This document shows, piece after piece, positions 18,399 through 27,130 of a stretch of DNA of 64,000 nt. The translations under genes were made by a program, and so were the position numbers. Position 1 is the stretch's first letter. Each line of letters starts with the position of its first letter. This DNA comes from Chryseobacterium geocarposphaerae (GTDB taxonomy: Bacteria; Bacteroidota; Bacteroidia; Flavobacteriales; Weeksellaceae), in assembly GCF_002797535.1 (NCBI RefSeq), contig NZ_PGFD01000002.1:1-64000 (forward strand), given 5' to 3'. The notes under the pieces are model-generated. The model worked only from the letters and a program-made list of their open reading frames with translations. It made no database searches and was not told the origin of the DNA.

Positions 18399-18429
18399 CA
18401 AATATATAAATTATTTCTTTCCCTCCAAA
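18399..18429 (-). promoter_or_regulatory. tRNA promoter
   Basis: Minus-strand TATATTTG at 18406-18399 is an exact -7 match and TTTG at 18429-18426 lies exactly 19 bases upstream as the -33 box. The mature tRNA-Met starts about 13 bases downstream. A textbook Bacteroidetes promoter. Confidence 0.75.
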
Positions 18430-18430
18430 A

Positions 18431-19714
18431 TTATTTTGCATTAAAATATTCTAAAACATTTCCCACGTGCTCTGGCTTACTGATAATCTTATTGTTAGCA
18501 TCTAAAATAAAATACGTTGGTGTAGCATGAATGTTGTAAGTTTCCGAGTAAGAGCTGTTCCATCCTTTCAATTCTGAATCGTTGATCCATGGGAATGCCG
18601 CTATTTTACTCGTATATGAGCTTTTATCAGTATCTAAAGACAGTCCAATAACCTGCACCTTTTTAGCCTGTAATTCTTTATATTTTGCAAGCAGTTGCGG
18701 AAGCTCACTTTCACAATGTGAACATGTGGATGACCAGAAAATAATAATCTTTTTATCTGCCTTTACATCATGGATTGACTTTGCGTCTGTATTGACCGGA
18801 GACTGAAATTTATAATTAGGAAAAACAGCTCCTAATTCTACATTTGCATTTGATTTTATGGTAGAAGCCAACCTGTCTGTAATGGTACACTTGAGGTTTT
18901 TTGCAAGACTTAAATACTTATTTTTAAACTCAGACATATCATATACATCAAAGATGTCAATCAGCTCTGATAAAACGGTTTGTCCACGAGGTGTTTCCAC
19001 CTTTAATCTGTCTAATAATTTATCTACGGATGCTGTAACATTCGTATTCCCTCCGTTATTTAAATAAGCTACCAATAATGGTCTCAACAGAGAGGAAGTT
19101 TCCAGCATATCATTCGATTTATCTATAAAATTAATAATATCATCCTGGGAAACTTTTTTAGTATTTTGAGCAGATAAATATTTGTTATAATTTGTATTAT
19201 AATAGCTTACAAAAGGAAATTTTGACACATTCTCAATATCATTTCCCGAAAGTCTTCCTATCTCGGTTTTTAACGCTTTTCCAAAATCAGTATTATCTTT
19301 ATAATATTCTTTGATTTGGGATAAAGCAGGCAGTATAACTTCTTTCTTTTGGGATAATTCCTGAATACTACTCATTAAAGCATTAGCATCATCAAGATAA
19401 ATGATATCCTTCACTTTGGCGCCATCTGCTTCAAGTTTAATGTTCACATCTTTATTCTCAGAAATAAAAGTGACTGTATTATTGGTATTAGGAAAATAAG
19501 CCTTCATCATCCCAGAATAGGCTTTTGGATACTTAAATGTCCATACATTATTTTTTTTCTGCTCTTTTGTAACAATAATGTCCTTAGATCCGTTAAGTGT
19601 GTATAAAATAGCATCCTGTTCTTTGAATCCTTCCGGTGCTTGAATAGTCACTGAAAACTGAGCATGGATGGATAATGCGGTAATCATCCCAGACAATAAA
19701 AGTATCTTTTTCAT
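18431..19714 (-). CDS. Exported TlpA-like thiol-disulfide oxidoreductase
   Basis: Secreted or periplasmic protein of 427 residues. A signal peptide (about residues 1-18) precedes a beta-rich N-terminal domain of the DUF4369 type, a helical middle (about 120-290), and a C-terminal thioredoxin fold. The redox motif in FWSSTCSHCESEL puts the cysteines at 331 and 334, and the cis-proline lies in HATPTY near 399. Likely role is thiol exchange on envelope proteins; partners are unknown. It is downstream of the T9SS cargo gene and a small membrane gene, but a terminator lies 15 bases before its start, so linkage may be by read-through. Confidence 0.87.
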   Translation of the reverse strand: MKKILLLSGMITALSIHAQFSVTIQAPEGFKEQDAILYTLNGSKDIIVTKEQKKNNVWTFKYPKAYSGMMKAYFPNTNNTVTFISENKDVNIKLEADGAKVKDIIYLDDANALMSSIQELSQKKEVILPALSQIKEYYKDNTDFGKALKTEIGRLSGNDIENVSKFPFVSYYNTNYNKYLSAQNTKKVSQDDIINFIDKSNDMLETSSLLRPLLVAYLNNGGNTNVTASVDKLLDRLKVETPRGQTVLSELIDIFDVYDMSEFKNKYLSLAKNLKCTITDRLASTIKSNANVELGAVFPNYKFQSPVNTDAKSIHDVKADKKIIIFWSSTCSHCESELPQLLAKYKELQAKKVQVIGLSLDTDKSSYTSKIAAFPWINDSELKGWNSSYSETYNIHATPTYFILDANNKIISKPEHVGNVLEYFNAK

Positions 19715-19720
19715 GACGTA

Positions 19721-19754
19721 AAAATAAAAAAACTCCCTGACTAATCAGAGAGTT
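19721..19754 (-). terminator. Terminator between small membrane gene and TlpA-like gene
   Basis: On the minus strand AACTCTCTGA and TCAGGGAGTT pair over ten positions (one G-T) followed by seven T. It ends the transcript of the T9SS cargo and small membrane protein. Only about 7-10 bases remain before the next start codon, so the TlpA-like gene has no room for a separate promoter after it. Confidence 0.75.
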
Positions 19755-19777
19755 TACTATTATTTTAATAAAATTTT

Positions 19778-20014
19778 TTATATTTTTTGGCTTTTATATT
19801 TTTTAGCAAAGTAAACAATTGTCAGAATTGCAACTATCGCTAACACATAAACATACATATCGATTGGAGATGCCTGGGCTCCCGGTGTTCCAGTGTCACC
19901 TCCAGTTCCTCCAGGTCTGGCTGTAGGGGGAGTGGGAACTTCATTTTCAGCGAACAATAATCCACTAAATAACAAATATGTAAAACTTAGTAAACGTAAT
20001 ATACTTTTTTTCAT
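19778..20014 (-). CDS. Small exported membrane protein with Pro/Gly-rich linker
   Basis: Protein of 78 residues. A signal peptide ending at LLFAENE (about residue 22) is followed by a flexible linker rich in Pro, Gly, Thr and Ala (PTPPTARPGGTGGDTGTPGA) and one transmembrane segment (about residues 50-70, MYVYVLAIVAILTIVYFA) with a lysine-rich end. The topology suggests an inner-membrane anchor with a short periplasmic tail. I know no function. It lies 28 bases after the T9SS cargo gene and is surely cotranscribed, so a role tied to that cargo is possible. Confidence 0.75.
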   Translation of the reverse strand: MKKSILRLLSFTYLLFSGLLFAENEVPTPPTARPGGTGGDTGTPGAQASPIDMYVYVLAIVAILTIVYFAKKYKSQKI

Positions 20015-20042
20015 TTTGCAAATTTAAGAAGGTTAATTATAG

Positions 20043-22046
20043 TTATCTTTCAATTTTAGTTTGTACTGTTTCTCCTTTATCTGAAACAATTTTAACTACA
20101 TAAACAGTTTTTAACTTTTTCTGTAATCTAATTGTAAAATCAGATGCAGCATCAACATTTTTTTCAGAAACCACTAATTTCCCACTCATATCAAATACCT
20201 GAATTGTAGCTTTTTTCCATTTAGGATCAAATTTCACAATATAATCATCAATTGCAGGGCTATATGCAACAACAGTTCTTGAAGGAGCATTTGCTACTTC
20301 GGAAGAGCCTAGTACAGAAGAAGGCAGACCGTAATATAAGTCATATTCCTGCTCTGCATTACCTGTTGCAGCTATAGTCTGACCTTGACTAATTGGTTGT
20401 AAAACTCCATTCGGTCCTTTAAAATAGAAACCAATACCAGTAGATAGATCATGCACGCCATTAGGAAGTGCACTTCCATTTTCTTTTATAAAAAATTGAA
20501 ATGAAGATATATTAGAAGTATATCTTACCATCTTAATATTTTTCCCTACGAAACTATCATTGGCTTCGTTAATGTATAGCCAGTAACTGTTCTGATAGTT
20601 TGGATCGTATCCTCCATTTACAGCATCTTCTTCATAAGTACCTAAATCGTAGGTGTTGCTATTACCAACTTGAGATGTTGCATTAACAGAGTGTCCGTTA
20701 ATAGAGGAAGGAGAAACTACATAATAAGTTCTCGCCAGCTCTTTTCCATTAGAATCCAACCCTACTACCGCTAACTGTTTAACACTTCCTGTAGTATTGT
20801 TTGTTCCATTTTTATTTGCAGTAGGTGAATAAGTTGTTCCTGCTGCTCTGGAATGATAGTTAAATCTTCTCAGGTTTGCAAAATTTAAAGTTGGGGCCGG
20901 ACTAGCCGTATTATCGTTCAATTTAATGACGAAAGAACCAAAAGGTCTTACATTTAAATATTCCGTATCACCCACCCAAATATTACCCGATCTGGTAACA
21001 AATTTAAAACTGATTGCACTACCTCCGGAACCTGCTACGTAGGTTGTTCCTCCGGCTGTAGGCTCAAATCTTATTCCGTATAAATTACTTATAAAATCGG
21101 GATCTCCCGGAGTTATAAGGTTGTTCAAGTCTAAGTTAGTCAGATATGGATTACCGAAGAAATAAAGATTTTTTCCGAAATCTGAACCATCCCAAACATT
21201 ATTTCTTGAATAGGCAAAATAATCGCCCAGATAAGTATTATACTTTTCATTATAACCATTAACAGCACTACCTCCTGCTCCATAGTTTACCGTAGAGCCG
21301 GCTCCTGATAAGGTTACCTGGGAGTTATCTAGGTCAGATACCGGCTTCCCGATTACTGTTCTAGTAGTAGCCAGACCATTATTAGCCCATGCTGAACCGG
21401 TGCCTCCTCCACCTAAGATATAATATGAATAAGCCGGACGGGCAGTGGTTCCTAGTGTTGTTGAAGGTAAATTATCAAATACTGTTAAAGCATTATTCCA
21501 AACAAGCGCCTCATTTTGGCTCCATCTTGTTGTATTAAATGTTTTTCCTAATTCTGACAGCGTAGAGAAATCTTTTCCCCAAAAAGGAAGCCCGATTTGC
21601 TGATATGCACCATGATTAACAGATGTAAACTCCTGATTTACAACACCAGTGATGTTGTTTTGTGGAATACCAGAAATATAAAGCTGGCCATAAGTATAGT
21701 TCAGAGTTGAGAGTGGAACAGTTTGATCTCCTAAAGGGGCAGTATTACGTAATGCAAAGTTACCTGCCTGATTAAGTTTATTAACAAAAGAGCCCCCAGT
21801 ATTTCCTGTAATAATTTCAGTACCTGATGCATCTAAATTTCTGAAAACATCAGTTGCTGCTCCTTGAATCATAAAATTCCCGTGGTTTTCAACGGTTCCA
21901 GTACCTTTTGTTTGTACTCCACCTCCACTATAGACCAAGGTACCTTGACTTACGTAAACATTAGCTGAATTATCGACATGTAGTAGCTGCGCCTGAACAG
22001 AACACATCGTAGCCAAAAGTGCTATAGTTAATAAATTTTTTTTCAT
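20043..22046 (-). CDS. T9SS-secreted surface protein with type A sorting domain
   Basis: Protein of 667 residues exported through the type IX system. An N-terminal signal peptide (about 1-19, ending SVQAQ) is followed by a Gly/Ser/Thr/Asn-rich beta-strand region with no enzyme motif that I recognise. The last 65 or so residues form the C-terminal sorting domain: TIQVFDMSGKLV near 610, then FTIRLQKKLKTVYVVKIVSD, matching the type A signal read by the T9SS. The barrel protein SprA encoded at 2484 is the channel for such cargo. It may be a surface adhesin or structural protein. It has a good -7 box at 22089. Confidence 0.85.
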   Translation of the reverse strand: MKKNLLTIALLATMCSVQAQLLHVDNSANVYVSQGTLVYSGGGVQTKGTGTVENHGNFMIQGAATDVFRNLDASGTEIITGNTGGSFVNKLNQAGNFALRNTAPLGDQTVPLSTLNYTYGQLYISGIPQNNITGVVNQEFTSVNHGAYQQIGLPFWGKDFSTLSELGKTFNTTRWSQNEALVWNNALTVFDNLPSTTLGTTARPAYSYYILGGGGTGSAWANNGLATTRTVIGKPVSDLDNSQVTLSGAGSTVNYGAGGSAVNGYNEKYNTYLGDYFAYSRNNVWDGSDFGKNLYFFGNPYLTNLDLNNLITPGDPDFISNLYGIRFEPTAGGTTYVAGSGGSAISFKFVTRSGNIWVGDTEYLNVRPFGSFVIKLNDNTASPAPTLNFANLRRFNYHSRAAGTTYSPTANKNGTNNTTGSVKQLAVVGLDSNGKELARTYYVVSPSSINGHSVNATSQVGNSNTYDLGTYEEDAVNGGYDPNYQNSYWLYINEANDSFVGKNIKMVRYTSNISSFQFFIKENGSALPNGVHDLSTGIGFYFKGPNGVLQPISQGQTIAATGNAEQEYDLYYGLPSSVLGSSEVANAPSRTVVAYSPAIDDYIVKFDPKWKKATIQVFDMSGKLVVSEKNVDAASDFTIRLQKKLKTVYVVKIVSDKGETVQTKIER

Positions 22047-22088
22047 TGTATATTATTTTTATGTGTTAATATAATAAAATACTCTATG

Positions 22089-22096
22089 CAAATATA
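22089..22096 (-). promoter_or_regulatory. Promoter -7 box of the T9SS cargo gene
   Basis: Minus-strand TATATTTG matches TAnnTTTG exactly, 43 bases before the start codon. A TTTTTTG lies upstream but at a shorter spacing than normal, so the -33 box is uncertain. Confidence 0.5.
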
Positions 22097-22125
22097 TAAT
22101 TTTTTTTAACAAAAAACTATAAAAA

Positions 22126-23313
22126 TCATTTAGTTACCAAAATATTATCAGCAGTTAATATGATTTCCTTTTGCTCGCCTATTTCAAACATATAGTCTTC
22201 AAGCACTTTTTCTGTAGTTCCTCTTAAACCTCTTGCTCCCAATCCTTTTTCCATTGTTTCTTCCACAATTTTTTCTATAGCTTCATCGGTAAAAGTAAGT
22301 TTAATGCCATCCATTTTAAATAGTTCAACAAACTGGTTTACAATAGAATTCTTAGGTTCTTTCATAATTCTCACCATTGTTTCTTTGGTAAGTTTTTCCA
22401 GGTAAGTAATGATAGGAAATCTTCCCAAAAGCTCGGGAATCAAACCAAAAGATCTTAAATCTATTGCATTGATATTCCTTAATACATATTCATTTTCGTC
22501 TACTTTATTTATTTTTTCTGAGCTGAAGCCAATCGCCTGCTTATTCATTCTTCGCTCAATAATTTCTTTAATTCCGTCGAAAGCTCCTCCTGCAATGAAT
22601 AAAATATTCTGAGTATTTACCTGGATGTATTTCTGATCAGGATGTTTTCTTCCTCCCTGTGGCGGAACATTTACAATACTTCCTTCCAATAATTTTAGTA
22701 AACCCTGCTGCACCCCTTCTCCGGAAACGTCTCTTGTGATACTCGGGTTATCCGATTTTCTGGCAATTTTATCTATCTCATCAATAAATACAATTCCCTT
22801 TTCTGCTTTTTCCACATCATAATCCGCCACCATTAAAAGTCTTGAGAGAATACTTTCTACATCTTCTCCTACATATCCAGCTTCAGTAAGGATGGTTGCA
22901 TCTACAATACAAAACGGAACATTCAGCTCTCGGGCAATGGTTTTTGCCAATAATGTTTTCCCGGTTCCCGTCTCCCCTATCATAATGATATTGGACTTCT
23001 CAAGCTCAACCTCTCTATTTTCATCTTTAGCATGAAGCAACCTTTTATAATGGTTATACACTGCTATGGAAAGTTGTTTTTTAGCCTGATCCTGTCCGAT
23101 TACATACTGATCTAAAAAACTTTTAATTTCTTTAGGCTTTTTTAATTCATCGATATTTTCTGCAGGCGAGTATCCTGTCTTTGAAGCACTGTTTTTTACA
23201 ATTGAATGTGCCTGTTCGATACAGTTTTCACAAATAAAACCATTCTGCCCGGAAATCAGCATCTGTACTTCATTTCTTTTTCTTCCGCAGAATGAACATT
23301 GATTTGAGTTCAT
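22126..23313 (-). CDS. clpX: ATP-dependent Clp protease ATP-binding subunit ClpX
   Basis: AAA+ unfoldase of 395 residues that feeds proteins to ClpP. The N-terminal zinc-binding domain has cysteines 6, 9, 28 and 31. Walker A GETGTGKT lies at 113-120 and Walker B IVFIDEID at 174-181. The pore loop GYVG is at 146-149, the RKH loop is present (GGRKHP), and the IGF loop that docks to ClpP is intact (AIGFSSE). clpP is not in the window. It follows the HIT gene across a hairpin with a T-rich tail, and no clear promoter is seen between, so read-through or attenuation is possible. Confidence 0.97.
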   Translation of the reverse strand: MNSNQCSFCGRKRNEVQMLISGQNGFICENCIEQAHSIVKNSASKTGYSPAENIDELKKPKEIKSFLDQYVIGQDQAKKQLSIAVYNHYKRLLHAKDENREVELEKSNIIMIGETGTGKTLLAKTIARELNVPFCIVDATILTEAGYVGEDVESILSRLLMVADYDVEKAEKGIVFIDEIDKIARKSDNPSITRDVSGEGVQQGLLKLLEGSIVNVPPQGGRKHPDQKYIQVNTQNILFIAGGAFDGIKEIIERRMNKQAIGFSSEKINKVDENEYVLRNINAIDLRSFGLIPELLGRFPIITYLEKLTKETMVRIMKEPKNSIVNQFVELFKMDGIKLTFTDEAIEKIVEETMEKGLGARGLRGTTEKVLEDYMFEIGEQKEIILTADNILVTK

Positions 23314-23334
23314 TTTATATAAATATATATTATT

Positions 23335-23367
23335 AAAGAAAATCGTAAAAAATTACTTTTTTACGAT
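23335..23367 (-). terminator. Terminator-like hairpin between the HIT gene and clpX
   Basis: A 9-bp perfect stem (ATCGTAAAA / TTTTACGAT) is followed on the minus strand by TTTCTTTAA. It lies between the HIT stop and the clpX start, about 25 bases before the clpX ATG, and may be only partly effective. Confidence 0.55.
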
Positions 23368-23379
23368 CTCATTTATAGG

Positions 23380-23769
23380 TTAAGAATTAATAATCGAATG
23401 TTGAATTTCTGTATATTCTTCTACAGATAATTTCAGTCTTTCATTTCTGAAGTTCATATCTTCCATTTTATTTAATGGAATCAAATGAATATGAGCATGA
23501 GGAACCTCCAGTCCTACCACCGCAACTCCCACTCTTATACAAGGAACTGCATTTTTAACTTTCTTAGCTACTTCCTGAGCAAATCCCCAAAGATTTTTAT
23601 ATTCTTCGCTATCCAGATCAAAAATCAGATCGACCTCTTTTTTAGGAACTACCAACGTATGTCCTTTTACCAAAGGCATTGCATCTAAAAATGCAACAAA
23701 GTTTTCATCTTCAGCAACTTTATAAGCCGGTATTTCGCCGTTAATTATTTTAGTGAATATTGTGCTCAT
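23380..23769 (-). CDS. HIT family nucleotide hydrolase
   Basis: Small cytoplasmic protein of 129 residues of the histidine-triad family (Hint/HinT branch). The catalytic triad motif HAHIHL is at residues 91-96, preceded by the IINGEIPAYKV start and the GHTLVVPKK strand of this family. Members hydrolyse adenosine phosphoramidates and similar nucleotides. It starts 20 bases after greA and is very probably in the same transcript; a hairpin follows it. The length is normal. Confidence 0.93.
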   Translation of the reverse strand: MSTIFTKIINGEIPAYKVAEDENFVAFLDAMPLVKGHTLVVPKKEVDLIFDLDSEEYKNLWGFAQEVAKKVKNAVPCIRVGVAVVGLEVPHAHIHLIPLNKMEDMNFRNERLKLSVEEYTEIQHSIINS

Positions 23770-23789
23770 AATTTCTAAGATTTTGTTTT

Positions 23790-24260
23790 CTACAGAGTGA
23801 TTTCCAATACTTCGAAAGACAGTTTGTTTCCGTTTGGCAAAGTAATTTCAGCAGTTTCTCCTACTACTTTTCCTAATAAACCTTTAGCAATAGGTGTATT
23901 TACAGAAATTTTACCAGACTTCAGGTCACTTTCGTTATCCGGAACCAAAGTAAACACCTGCTCCTGTTTTGTACCGTTATTTTTAAGCTTCACCGTTGTC
24001 AAAATTGAAACTTTAGAAGTATCTAATTGGCTTTCATCTATAATTTTTGAACTAGAAATAACGTCTTTTAATTTAGAAATCCTCATTTCAAGCATCCCCT
24101 GCGCTTCTTTAGCGGCATCATATTCAGCATTTTCAGACAAATCCCCTTTGTCCCTAGCTTCTGCAATCTGCTGGGTAATTTTAGGTCTTTCAACAGTTTC
24201 CAACTGTTCTAGCTCAGCTTTCATTTTGTCTAATCCCTCCTTTGTAACATAGCTTGCCAT
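23790..24260 (-). CDS. greA: Transcription elongation factor GreA
   Basis: Binds the secondary channel of RNA polymerase and stimulates cleavage of backtracked RNA. The protein has 156 residues, the usual GreA length: an N-terminal antiparallel coiled coil (about 1-75) with the acidic tip ARDKGDLSENAEYDAAKEAQ, containing the catalytic Asp and Glu, and a C-terminal FKBP-like globular domain (about 80-156, PIAKGLLGKVVGE). Upstream lie a -7 box and, between it and the start codon, a terminator-like hairpin, suggesting leader-based control. Confidence 0.97.
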   Translation of the reverse strand: MASYVTKEGLDKMKAELEQLETVERPKITQQIAEARDKGDLSENAEYDAAKEAQGMLEMRISKLKDVISSSKIIDESQLDTSKVSILTTVKLKNNGTKQEQVFTLVPDNESDLKSGKISVNTPIAKGLLGKVVGETAEITLPNGNKLSFEVLEITL

Positions 24261-24280
24261 AATTTTCGAAATTTAGTTTT

Positions 24281-24352
24281 AGTATAAAAAAATAATCCGA
24301 CATTTGCCGGACAATGTTTTCGTGTAATAATCGTTTAATTTTTACAAATATA
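24281..24352 (-). promoter_or_regulatory. greA promoter and leader with terminator-like hairpin
   Basis: Minus-strand TATATTTG at 24352-24345 fits the -7 box. About 30 bases downstream, TCCGGC and GTCGGA (24311-24296) form a 6-bp stem with one G-T pair, followed by TTATTTTTTTATA. The greA start codon is some 20 bases further on. The order promoter, intrinsic terminator, gene means that a fraction of transcripts could end before greA. In E. coli, greA has a leader-encoded small RNA (GraL) made by similar early termination; whether this is analogous is inference. Confidence 0.45.
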
Positions 24353-24369
24353 TAAAAATTTAAATTGAA

Positions 24370-24825
24370 ATGAAAAAAAGTTTTTCAATCCCATTTATTT
24401 TAACAACTCTGATTTTCAGTATTTTAACCTTAAACTCCTGCGGAAGAACACAGGATACGGTAAACTGTTTTCCAAGCAGCCCGATTAATGTCACATTAAA
24501 CCTGAATCTTCCGGCATACTATGATCTTAATAACACCGGCGGATGGATTTATATTAACGAACAACAGTCTGGAACGAGAGGATTAATCGCCGTAAGAAAC
24601 GGTTCTTCTTTTAAAATATATGACCGAAATGCACCTCATCTTTGTCCGGATACCAATACTACTCTTGAGGTAAAAGATGACATTTATATTTTATGTCCAA
24701 AGGATAACACTAAATGGTTATTATTAACAGGTTCACCCACGGACGGAGCTGCTACAGGATTACCTCCGAAAACATATACTTATAATTATGATGCTTCATC
24801 CAATATTTTAAATATTTATTATTAA
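24370..24825 (+). CDS. Rieske-fold-like lipoprotein lacking canonical ligands
   Basis: Lipoprotein of 151 residues with the lipobox LNSCG (Cys about 24). The rest follows the layout of a small Rieske domain: GLIAVRNG strand, YDRNAPHLCP, about 17 residues, YILCPKD, then LLLTGSPTDGAATGLPP and a closing beta strand pair. However the metal ligands are incomplete: the first CxH reads A-P-H and the second CxxH reads C-P-K-D, so a 2Fe-2S cluster is unlikely and the two remaining cysteines might pair instead. Function is unknown. One base separates its stop from dtd, so the genes are probably coupled. Confidence 0.65.
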   Translation: MKKSFSIPFILTTLIFSILTLNSCGRTQDTVNCFPSSPINVTLNLNLPAYYDLNNTGGWIYINEQQSGTRGLIAVRNGSSFKIYDRNAPHLCPDTNTTLEVKDDIYILCPKDNTKWLLLTGSPTDGAATGLPPKTYTYNYDASSNILNIYY

Positions 24826-24826
24826 T

Positions 24827-25276
24827 ATGAAAGTGGTTATACAAAGGGTATCCGAATCCAGTGTAAAAGTAGACGGTACTATTGTAGGTGAAATTGGAAA
24901 GGGATTGATGCTTTTGGTAGGAATTGATGAAAATGATGAAAAAACAGATGCAGACTGGCTCGTCCAGAAGATTTTAAATCTTAGAATTTTCGGCGATGAA
25001 GAAGACAAGCTCAATCTTTCCGTTCAGGATATTAAAGGTGAAATTCTTTGTATAAGTCAGTTCACCCTGATTTCTGATTACAAAAAAGGAAACCGCCCTT
25101 CTTTCATTAAAGCGGCGAAGCCTGATAAAGCGATTCCTCTTTTTGATTATTTCAAAGAGCAGATTTCAAACTCTGGACTCAAAACGGAAAGCGGAATTTT
25201 CGGAGCAGACATGAAAGTTTCATTAATCAACGATGGTCCTGTAACGATTGTAATGGATTCCATCACGAAAGCTTAA
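24827..25276 (+). CDS. dtd: D-aminoacyl-tRNA deacylase
   Basis: Removes D-amino acids (and glycine from tRNA-Ala) that are wrongly attached to tRNA, a chiral proofreading step in translation. At 149 residues it has the family length. The SQFTL motif (about residues 77-81) and the NDGPVTIVMDS motif (about 136-146, with the cross-subunit Gly-Pro pair) are both intact, and the MKVVIQRVSESSVKVDG start is typical. It begins one base after the lipoprotein stop. Confidence 0.97.
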   Translation: MKVVIQRVSESSVKVDGTIVGEIGKGLMLLVGIDENDEKTDADWLVQKILNLRIFGDEEDKLNLSVQDIKGEILCISQFTLISDYKKGNRPSFIKAAKPDKAIPLFDYFKEQISNSGLKTESGIFGADMKVSLINDGPVTIVMDSITKA

Positions 25277-25307
25277 TTTTACAACAGAATATAATTTATC
25301 TCAAACA

Positions 25308-25991
25308 ATGAAAAAAACATTAGCTACTTTGGCAATTGTTGCCGGATTTACTACTTCTTTCGCTCAAAAGTCTTATACGGATGAGCAGAAAGCCTCTTAT
25401 TATATTGGTCTTGATATTGCCCAAAACATGAAAAGACAAGGATTTGCTGTAGATCCTGATCTTATGGCTCAGGCTTTAAAAGATGAGTTTTCAGGTAAAG
25501 CAAGCTTATTCCCAAAAGAGGAGATGGGAACTTTTTTACAAGGGTTTATGCAGAAGCAAAATGAAAAGAAGCAGGCAGAAGCAAAAGTAAAAGCTGAAGA
25601 AAACAAGAAGAAAGGAGCTGAACTTTTGGCTAAAAATAAACTGAACAAAAAAATAACAACCACTGCAAGCGGCCTACAATACGAAGTTCTGCAACCTGGT
25701 GACGGAAAAGCTAAGCCAACCGCTTCAAGTACTGCCAATGTAAAATACACAGGGAAACTGATGGACGGAACTGTTTTTGACAGCACAGATAATCACGGCG
25801 GAAATCCGATGGATTTGAATCTTTCCGGTGTAATCAAAGGCTGGACAGAAGGAATCCAGTTAATGACGAAAGGAGCAAAATACAGATTTTATATTCCTTC
25901 AGATCTAGCATATGGAGATAATGGAGCTGGAGGAGTTATTCCTCCGGGAGCAACCCTTATTTTCGATATCGAACTGGTAGATTTTAAATAG
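25308..25991 (+). CDS. FKBP-type peptidyl-prolyl cis-trans isomerase (FkpA/Mip-like)
   Basis: Exported isomerase of 227 residues. A signal peptide (about 1-19, ending TTSFAQ) precedes an N-terminal helical dimerisation domain with a lysine/glutamate-rich long helix (about 85-110), and then the FKBP domain (about 115-227) with GTVFDSTD, GVIKGWTEGI, IPSDLAYGD and PPGATLIFDIELV, the binding pocket residues of active FKBPs. Likely a folding helper in the periplasm. It stands 32 bases after dtd and ends at a strong terminator. Confidence 0.95.
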   Translation: MKKTLATLAIVAGFTTSFAQKSYTDEQKASYYIGLDIAQNMKRQGFAVDPDLMAQALKDEFSGKASLFPKEEMGTFLQGFMQKQNEKKQAEAKVKAEENKKKGAELLAKNKLNKKITTTASGLQYEVLQPGDGKAKPTASSTANVKYTGKLMDGTVFDSTDNHGGNPMDLNLSGVIKGWTEGIQLMTKGAKYRFYIPSDLAYGDNGAGGVIPPGATLIFDIELVDFK

Positions 25992-26003
25992 ATCTTTTAT
26001 AAT

Positions 26004-26047
26004 AAAAAAAGCGGCCTTTCAATTTATTTGAAAGGCCGCTTTTTTTA
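26004..26047. terminator. Bidirectional terminator
   Basis: A perfect stem, AGCGGCCTTTCAA / TTGAAAGGCCGCT, with A-run on the left and T-run on the right works on both strands. It separates the rightward FKBP gene from the leftward lipoprotein gene that converges on it. Confidence 0.85.
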
Positions 26048-26560
26048 TTAATTTGCAGGTACACTGCTGAAATTAAGTGCTATTTTTATATTCATGTCAG
26101 AACTTGTCTGATTTTTCAGTTCATAAACCGTTCTTACTGTAAGACCTGTACTTTTTACCACCTCATCCAAATATCCTGTATCATTTAAGTCTAAATTAAT
26201 GCTTGAAGAACTCGTAGAGATATCAGATCTTGAAGCAACTAATCTTTCCCCGGTTCCGCTCGAAGAAACATAAACTTTAACTGATTTAAAGTCACTAAGA
26301 TTACCTCCGGAAGGACTCACCACTGAAACTTTTGCATCAGATATCCTTACATCTTTTATTTTAGCATTATTATTTCCTCCAAACCAGGTCTGAACATTGG
26401 AAGCTGTCGCAGTAGAAGACACCTCTTTATTGGCAGGCACTCCGGTAGAAATCAATACATTGGCAGTGTAAGGAAATGTATTCTGAACAAGAGACTGTAC
26501 CGTTCCGCAGCTTACCAAAGCCACAGAAGCTATTATAGCTGTTGAAAATATATTTTTCAT
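26048..26560 (-). CDS. Hypothetical Ser-rich lipoprotein
   Basis: Exported lipoprotein of 170 residues. The lipobox VSCG puts the modified cysteine at about residue 18 after an Ala/Val-rich signal peptide. The mature part is beta-rich and has many Ser, Thr, Asn and Val, with a Ser-Thr-Ser repeat (SDISTSSSSINLDL). I recognise no named domain. It faces the FKBP gene across a shared terminator. Codon use resembles the neighbours, so it is a real gene, role unknown. Confidence 0.65.
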   Translation of the reverse strand: MKNIFSTAIIASVALVSCGTVQSLVQNTFPYTANVLISTGVPANKEVSSTATASNVQTWFGGNNNAKIKDVRISDAKVSVVSPSGGNLSDFKSVKVYVSSSGTGERLVASRSDISTSSSSINLDLNDTGYLDEVVKSTGLTVRTVYELKNQTSSDMNIKIALNFSSVPAN

Positions 26561-26602
26561 AATATTTATTTTACAGTTTCATTTACATAAATTATACCAA
26601 AT

Positions 26603-27127
26603 CTACTCTACCTTCACAGAAAATGTACCGGTAATTTGACCATCTGCCATATTGTTTTTTCCTATAATCAACCAAACCTCTCCTTTTTCGGGAATATCAT
26701 ATGTGATTTCTCTTCCAAAAGGTCCATCCATCTTTCCATCCGGAAGCTTAATTTGATTAAACCTTATATTGAAATCGTTTTGCTTGGTAAGAATCTTTGC
26801 GTTTAACTGGGGTTTTGAATAGCCTGAAATTTTAAGGATCAGTTTATCATGATCTTTGGTAAATTCTTCCTGTATCAGTATCGGAAAATGATTTCCTTCA
26901 ACAGTTTTTATGATGACTCTGCCATTTTTTTCTTCAGCAGTAACCGGACTGTTTACCTCAGCAATTGTGTCCGCGCTTTTGGCATCTTCTTTCTTTATAA
27001 CTGAATCTGCCCTGTTTTCAGATTTTTCTTTTACACTTACTGAATCAGGCATTTTTATTTCTGTACTTTTCACTTCTTTTTTACAAGAGAATAAAATAAT
27101 CGGAATGATGAATAGCAGCTTTTTCAT
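26603..27127 (-). CDS. Hypothetical lipoprotein
   Basis: Lipoprotein of 174 residues with lipobox LFSCKK (Cys about 15). A charged, low-complexity linker rich in Lys, Glu, Asp and Ser (about 20-65) leads to a beta-rich domain with WLIIGKNN and GTFSVKVE near the end. I do not recognise the family. It follows the DUF4173 gene by 3 bases, so both are probably in one transcript; it may be its exported partner. Confidence 0.65.
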   Translation of the reverse strand: MKKLLFIIPIILFSCKKEVKSTEIKMPDSVSVKEKSENRADSVIKKEDAKSADTIAEVNSPVTAEEKNGRVIIKTVEGNHFPILIQEEFTKDHDKLILKISGYSKPQLNAKILTKQNDFNIRFNQIKLPDGKMDGPFGREITYDIPEKGEVWLIIGKNNMADGQITGTFSVKVE

Positions 27128-27130
27128 ATG

